Origin: Scedosporium boydii | Lineage: Eukaryota; Ascomycota; Sordariomycetes; Microascales; Microascaceae | Assembly: GCA_002221725.1 (NCBI GenBank) | Contig: NJFT01000018.1 | Coordinates: 1 to 64,000, forward strand | Direction: 5' to 3' | DNA: 64,000 bases | Shown: one piece after another, positions 58,573 through 64,000 of the stretch | Layout of the letters: every line of letters starts with the position of its first letter | How positions within the stretch are numbered: position 1 is the first letter of the stretch | Position numbers and translations under genes: made by a program | The notes under the pieces: model-generated | What the model was told of the DNA's origin: nothing | Database searches by the model: none | Seen by the model: only the letters and a program-made list of their open reading frames with translations

Positions 58573-59151
58573 TCCGCCGTTCACTCCATACAGCCTGGGC
58601 AGATGGAGTCCTCAAATTGAGAATTTACTCGAAGAGGAAGAGATGTTCGCTTGGGTGGCGTCTATGAGCAGTTTTAATGGTTAATGAGTTTCTGTTGCAA
58701 GATCTAATTGTTCTCTAAGTTCAATGCTCATTCTCATCTCAAGCTAATCTTAGTGTTCAGAGAACATTGAAATATTCCGCTGCACCTAAAATTTGAAGCT
58801 TCAATATTGGGGTGTAACCAGTCCCAGACCACGCAGTAATCCAATCAATTCTACCGCCGTAATTGGCTGCTGAAGCCCCAGAGCCAGGCCAAGCCAAACA
58901 ATTGCGGTCATGGACATGGTACAAGTATGTTATCCGGTTGATCATCGGATATTGATAAGCCCAAATTTCAAAAGATCCTGGAACTTTTTGGCGGTGTCTT
59001 TCTGCATTTCAACAGAAAAGGAAAAAAAAAAAAAGAGAAAAAAAAATCTAGACGCCCCGCCAACGCAAATTCTCTGCCTCAAGAATCTTGTTCTTCCCCA
59101 GAAAAGTCCACGAGACCAGAGAGCAGGTATTATCTCTCAAAGACAATCATC
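58573..59151. promoter_or_regulatory. Divergent intergenic region MSS1 / MAK16
   Basis: About 580 nt holding both promoters. An A-rich tract at about 59021-59047 lies upstream of MAK16 and may be nucleosome-excluding. No other element is recognised. Confidence 0.5.
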
Positions 59152-60151
59152 ATGGCGTCAGACGAGATTGTCTGGCAGGTCATCAACCAGCAATTCTGCT
59201 CCTTCAAATTAAAGTAAGAATGCCCAACTCTTCTGTGTTAAATTGCATGGCTGCTAACCCTCGACAAGAACGGACAAGAAGCAAACCTTTTGCCGCAATG
59301 AATACAACGTCACCGGTCTTTGCAATAGGCAATCCTGCCCATTGGCCAATTCTCGATATGCCACAGTCCGACAGCATCCCGAGAAGGAAACCGTTTACCT
59401 CTACATCAAGACAATCGAGCGAGCCCACCTGCCGTCCAAGCTGTGGCAGCGGATAAAACTATCCAACAACTACCAGAAGGCCCTCGAGCAGATCGACCAG
59501 CAGCTTATCTACTGGCCCAAATTCATGATCCACAAGTGCAAGCAGCGCCTTACACGACTCATCCAGGTGCAGATTCGGTCGCGAAGGATAGCGGCTGAGC
59601 AGGAGCGTCTCGGCGAGAGGCTGGTTCCCAAGTTGGCGCCCAAGATCAGGACCCGTGAAGCTGCGAGAGAGCGGAAGGCCGAGTCCGCGGCCAGACTCGA
59701 GCGAACGATCGAGCGCGAGCTGCTCAAGAGGTTACGGTCCGGAAACTATGGCGAACAGCCCCTCAACGTCAGCGAGGCTATTTGGAAGAAGGTCCTCAAT
59801 GCCATGGAGCGCGAGGGCGAGGCTGAGCGTGACGAGGATATGGACTCGGGCATCGACTCGGAGGAGGAGGAGGACGATCTCGAGAAGCAGGTCGAGTACG
59901 TTTCCGACATTGGAGAGAGCGAGGAAGAGCTCGAGGATCTCGAGGACTGGCTTGAGAGCGAGGACGAGGACGAAGATGAGGATGAGGAAGATGAGGATGA
60001 GGAGGACAGCGACGACTCGGACGCCGATCGTGCTGACGCCAAGAAGCGGAAGCGAACCAAGGCTGCGAAGAAGAATGTCAAGAGGGCAAAGGTGGATCTC
60101 AACAAGTTCAGCCAAGGAAACAAGGACGTGGAGGCCCCATTGGCTTGGTAA
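59152..60151 (+). CDS. MAK16: Ribosome biogenesis factor Mak16
   Basis: Two exons (59152-59213 and 59269-60151) encode 314 residues. The spliced N-terminus [19 protein letters not shown] joins [17 protein letters not shown] and [17 protein letters not shown], the diagnostic Mak16 block whose four cysteines can bind metal. Then come [36 protein letters not shown] and [17 protein letters not shown], followed by a basic helical stretch. A long acidic tract (residues ~225-285) ends with a basic nuclear-localisation-like tail ([17 protein letters not shown]). Mak16 acts in the nucleolus in early 60S pre-ribosome assembly with Rpf1, Nsa1 and Rrp1. The intron splits a Lys codon (GTAAGA donor, GCTAAC branch). 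The acidic tract produces Ser-rich antisense frames that are not genes. Confidence 0.96.
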
Positions 60152-61029
60152 TAGGTTTTCTGTTTTCTATTATATCACGGCGAGGATTTCTATATGTGTC
60201 GGCGGCGTCTTTGGAACTACAATCAAGGGCTTGGTAAGTTGCATCATGGGAAGGGAAGAGCTGAACTTGAACCGAGCTGGAAGTGTAGCCGTTAAAATTG
60301 TCGGAGCAGATCGAATAATAGGCGGGGGGGTATACTCGTTTGTTGGTGCCTTGTGCTGCAGGGAGCGGGATTGCGATATCTTGTGGCACCTAACAATCTT
60401 CTGTAGGCTAGCTAATGATACCATGTTCAAGATCCATCAATACTTGCTTCAATGGAGTTTGAGTTTCGGACATTTGCCGAGACAGTTTGTGCTCAAATGA
60501 GGGAACGATCTGTGGTGTCGATGTTGAGTAAAGGCAGTAATTCCGTCTGTATTTCGTACGTCACTGAGTAGTGAGCACCAACCATCGTCAAGAATTCAAA
60601 TCCATCCCGTTGATATCTTGCCGCTGTCGCTGGGCAAGTCCTAGCGTATTAGGACGGTGGGCGGTGAACAGTGGAATACAGTGCCGACCACACAGTATAG
60701 CTCGGCTCACATTAGATCGTCATAATAATAAAACACATCATTCCAACAAGCGACCTTGCCTTCTCCAACTTGAAACGGACACACCTTCCCCCTTCAATAG
60801 CTCAACCGATTAGCGAACTCTTACGTCGATTGACGGACGGAAAGCGAACACTTAATTTAGCCCCGACGCAGCGTGCAAAATTCTTCATCTGCCAATCTTG
60901 CTTCCTTTTTTCGACTTGCTTCTCCCTATTCACCGCGCTTTGCATTCCCCCCTTGCTACTAGCCGCTTCGTCTCTTCCACGTGCCCCGCATTCACCTTCC
61001 AGCGGCGGTTACGACTTTGTCTACGAACA
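60152..61029. other. Intergenic region, MSO1-like promoter
   Basis: MAK16 3' UTR and the promoter and leader of the next gene. Positions 60770-61029 are C/T-rich as in a leader. No other gene is recognised. Confidence 0.55.
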
Positions 61030-61923
61030 ATGGCGTCGTGGTACTCGAAGATTCTGACGACCACGACGTCCCAGATCTCGAACCTCCAGAGTCGACTGCT
61101 TCAGAGCGAAAACGACGGCGATACGGAAGATGACACACACGTGTGCCGTGTGCTAAGAGCGTACTACACCGAAGAAGGGAAACCGTTCCCGGGCTGGTTG
61201 CCCCCGGATCCGAAGGCTCCTCCGCCCGTAGCTCCGACGTATTCCCAGCCTCAGGTGGGATCGAGATACGGGAGGTTATCACCGCAGCAGACTGGGGCGT
61301 CTACAGGATCTGCGGCAGCGGGCCTCAGTTCTCTATGGGATAGTTCGGGCAGGACAGCGGGAGCGGGGGCAGCCCAGCAGCAACCACAGGGCCGGCCAGG
61401 CCAATATCCCAGAGGAGGAGGATTTAATGAGCGGGGACGAGACGATGCTCAGTCGAGATTACCGAGCCAGCGTGGTGGTTATCAGCAAAACAACCCGTTC
61501 TCTCGGGACTCCAGTAACAGCACCCCTCCCGGCTCCGGTGGCTCGGGCGGCGTCTCGGCGCAGGATAAACTAAAGAAGAGATTATGGGGAGGTGGCGGGG
61601 CTAGGACGACAAGCCCATCGTCCGGTTCAGGAGGGCCATTCCAACCACCGCCAGGACGCGGCGGAGGATATTCGTCGGGAAACAGGGGTGGGGACTCTGG
61701 AGACTACGAGAGCCGGTTTGCACCGGGTGGCATGTATGATGCCTCATCTAGTCGGGGCGGCGGAGGCGATAATAAACCTTTCCTGGCGGCGAACTCTCCA
61801 TGGGCATCAAACGAGGATGAGTTTATGGGAGGTGGGAGATCTAATCGTGCAGGTGGAGGGGGACTACCAAGTGGTCCGCGTAGAGGGGCTGGAGGCTTGC
61901 CGAGCGGGCCTAGGATGAGATAA
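61030..61923 (+). CDS. MSO1: Mso1-like Sec1-binding protein
   Basis: Intronless coding region of 297 residues. The ATG at 61030 (ACAATGG context) begins the conserved domain directly; the longer open frame upstream is leader. Residues 1-60 (SWYSKILTTTTSQISNLQSR, then GDTEDDTHVCRVLRAYY) match the fungal Mso1 N-terminal domain, which binds the Sec1/Munc18 protein. GKPFPGWLPPDPKAPPP follows. The remainder is Gly/Ser/Pro/Gln-rich, disordered, with a KLKKRLWGGG motif near the centre that recurs in this family, and ends in two LPSGPR repeats. In yeast Mso1 acts with Sec1 in exocytic SNARE assembly at sites of polarised growth; a similar role at hyphal tips is inferred. Confidence 0.82.
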   Translation: MASWYSKILTTTTSQISNLQSRLLQSENDGDTEDDTHVCRVLRAYYTEEGKPFPGWLPPDPKAPPPVAPTYSQPQVGSRYGRLSPQQTGASTGSAAAGLSSLWDSSGRTAGAGAAQQQPQGRPGQYPRGGGFNERGRDDAQSRLPSQRGGYQQNNPFSRDSSNSTPPGSGGSGGVSAQDKLKKRLWGGGGARTTSPSSGSGGPFQPPPGRGGGYSSGNRGGDSGDYESRFAPGGMYDASSSRGGGGDNKPFLAANSPWASNEDEFMGGGRSNRAGGGGLPSGPRRGAGGLPSGPRMR

Positions 61924-62787
61924 TGAGATGATAGCATTGAATGTTCAGAAGATTATAATACAGACATTTTTTTGTGGCTCTACGAGTCATTTTATTGTCT
62001 CAAGCAACCCTTGTCATCCGTACCTGTTGGACGCCAAGAGCACTTCAGATCGGGTAGCAGATCCGGCTGCTCGAGAGAGGACAAAGCATTACTATGCCAG
62101 ATACGGAGTGGCGAACAGCATTCTCTGGATAGACTCTTCCAAGTCTGCGAAGAAATACCGGTGCCTAGCCGGGATAGTGATTCTAGTAGATACTCGATCG
62201 GCATATCGCATCCCTTGACATTTGATTCATCGAGATTAAATCCGATTCAGATAGTTAAACGTGCGTTGATATCGTGCTGCGACTTGCTTCTCCTCGACTT
62301 TGCTGTGCGGCGAACCATCATTCGACGCATTCGTGGACTCTGCAGGGCGAATACGTGCGGATACGCAAGTGCATGACGTGGATCTCAGTGGGTTTAGGTA
62401 CAAGTTACACTATTACAAATACACATTACGCGGACCTCCGAAGTACAGGTTACATGTACTATTGCCCCTCCAAGACAAGGCGGCTCTGATGGAGGGGCAC
62501 AAGCTGAACTGACTCCGTCATCCGCCTGCAACACACTCACATGTGCCGGGCTTGGGAATGCCAATGCCACCCACGAACTTGGCTTCCTCCTGTCATTGAC
62601 CTCTCCTTTCCTCCACTTGCATTGCCGGCCAAGCGATTCCACCTCGTTAGTCTTGGGGTAGCCGCTTGCCGCGTACGTATATTTGCTAGGCTCCAACATT
62701 TCCCTCCCTCCCTTTTCGTCCTATATTTGTCGAGGTGGAGAGTCTCGGAGCCTCAATCCCCTGCCGTCGCCTCTCCACTCTGGCGAC
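61924..62787. other. Intergenic region, GYP7 promoter
   Basis: MSO1-like 3' UTR on the left and the promoter and leader of the next gene on the right. Frames in 61928-62512 are featureless. Confidence 0.55.
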
Positions 62788-64000
62788 ATGTCCGCTGGCC
62801 TTGCCAAAGACCAACCTCCTCCCTCTCCATCGGCCAGCTTTTACGCCATGAGCGACGACGAAGAAGGTGAATACAGCACTATTACCCATACCGAGAGTGG
62901 TAGAGGGGTCAAGCTGTTATTCTCCAAGAGCAAGGTAGGAATTGGAATTCCGTTTCGCTATTGCGTCATACGTTTTCCACTTTAGGTATGCTAACGTGTC
63001 GTGAAGGTGTACATACACCCAACACCGTCCGCTAAGGACAACATCCCCGGATATGTCGCCCTTCTTCAGCAAAAGCCCCCACGTCCGGGTGAGCGACCTT
63101 CCTCATCCTCCTCGTTAGCCCCAGCACCGACCTCTTCCGACCTCCTGCTCGCATGGCTCCCGGAGTCTTCGCTCGGCGATGCAGCGAGCATCTACGTCAA
63201 GGTCGACCTCTGCGAGGGTGACTCGCCTCCGAAACAATCGTATCTCGTCCCTCCTCCGCCGACGGTCACTACCCACAGCGATGTAGTCGGACACTATGCT
63301 TTCGCCATACCTATTAGCGCCATCTTCTCTCTCCTGGTGCGCCCGCCAAGCATCGGCTGGTGGTTCGGCTCCGTTATTATCAACACCCGAGCCGGTGACA
63401 GCTTCCCGGCCCTTTTCTTCCACGATAGCGAGTGTGAGAGTACGATACTGCAAAAGAAGAAGCGTGCAAGACAAAACTTTGATCCCTTTGGCGAAAATGG
63501 AGAAATGTTTTGGGGTGGGGATGAAGTCCTCCGGTGGTTGAGGAGATATGTCCGGATTGAGCGATCGACGGCGGAGCCTAACGTCTACCTGGTTGAACCG
63601 TCGAAGGAGGATAGTGAGTCCTTCTCCTTCAAGTCTGCCTCGAGCCCATCCCAGATCGGGAGGCAGGATTCGGCTTCTGGAATTCGCGGGAGGGGACCAC
63701 CGTTGCCTCCTCCCGGGTCAAGAAGGTCGGTGAACGATGCCCAGATGGATCCATTTATGAAGTTCGTCAAGGAAACCGGTTGGAACATCATGGAGAAGTT
63801 TTCTAGGGTTACTACTTTCACTCGGAGGGCCGCGCAGGATGTCTTGGACAACCCGAATGTTCCACCTCAGGTTAAGAGACTACTCGGGAACCCCGAAGTG
63901 CAGACCCTGCAGGATGAATTTGATAGCGCAAGGCTGTATCTTGCCCGGTGGGCTATGGGTATTGCCGAGCAGAGCGAACGCGATAGACGCCAGCGGATAT
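62788..64000 (+). CDS. GYP7: Gyp7-type Rab GTPase-activating protein, 5' part only
   Basis: The gene is cut by the window end. Exon 1 (62788-62934) starts at MSAGLAKDQ and ends at a phase-0 donor (GTAGGA). Exon 2 begins at 63007 after a GCTAAC branch and GTGAAG acceptor, and stays open to 64000, giving 380 visible residues. The join reads GRGVKLLFSKSK-VYIHPTPSAKDNIPGYV, the DUF3548 N-terminal domain of Gyp7/TBC1D15 proteins, followed by FFHDSE, GEMFWGGDEVLRWLRRYV and a helical linker (MDPFMKFVKETGWNIMEKFS). The catalytic TBC domain, with its Arg and Gln fingers, should lie beyond the window. Family members inactivate Ypt7/Rab7 at vacuoles and late endosomes. Confidence 0.85.

Noticed and set aside
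56827..58584. MSS1 lacking its C-terminal Cys motif
   Set aside because: The stop lies inside an intron; the downstream 19-nt exon supplies FCVGK.
59732..60123. Ser-rich and Leu/Val-rich antisense frames over MAK16
   Set aside because: They arise from the acidic GAG/GAC repeats of the Mak16 tail read backwards.

Overview
The window is nuclear DNA of a filamentous ascomycete (Pezizomycotina, most likely a Sordariomycete; order not decided). The evidence is dense, compact genes broken by short introns of about 50-150 nt. These have GTAAGT/GTACGT-type donors and CTAAC/CTAAT branch sites close to the acceptor. Proteins of typical fungal architecture support this. I see no bacterial operons, phage, CRISPR array or intact transposon.

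I support 22 protein genes and one tRNA gene, most of them housekeeping. Left part (0-16.9 kb): a bZIP-like regulator (+), an intron-containing tRNA-Arg (-), a membrane GT2 glycosyltransferase of the surface-growth family (-), a 3.9-kb stretch with no recognisable gene, an Ulp2-type SUMO protease (+), U3 snoRNP protein Rrp9 (-) and 20S proteasome beta4/Pre1 (+). The last two share a short divergent promoter with a 20-nt A tract.

Middle (17-38.5 kb): DED1 helicase with a very long leader, a degenerate AMP-binding (acyl-CoA synthetase-like) protein, a LOG-like phosphoribohydrolase, proteasome alpha6/Pre5, Vps55, the PABA synthase fusion and the TRAPPII subunit Trs120.

Right part (38.5-64 kb): four features read as a more accessory block. 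These are a short-chain dehydrogenase-like protein lacking its catalytic lysine, a 16-exon MFS sugar transporter that needs a 4-nt microexon, a DUF2264 protein, and a tiny three-repeat RSGYN protein with its own TATA promoter. Among them and after them lie ER glucosidase I (CWH41), the mitochondrial tRNA-modifying GTPase Mss1, the ribosome-biogenesis factor Mak16, a Sec1-binding Mso1-like protein and the 5' part of a Gyp7-type Rab GAP cut by the window edge.

Several gene models needed manual splicing, and these give the most checkable observations: a start codon split by an intron (PRE1), a 4-nt exon (MFS), a 19-nt last exon carrying the essential C-terminal motif (MSS1), a tandem acceptor (TRS120) and a 17-C polypyrimidine tract before an acceptor (DUF2264). 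The best candidate for something undescribed is the 55-residue RSGYN repeat protein at 56.1 kb. Intron positions were read by eye from splice consensus, frame and family similarity, and have not been tested against RNA.
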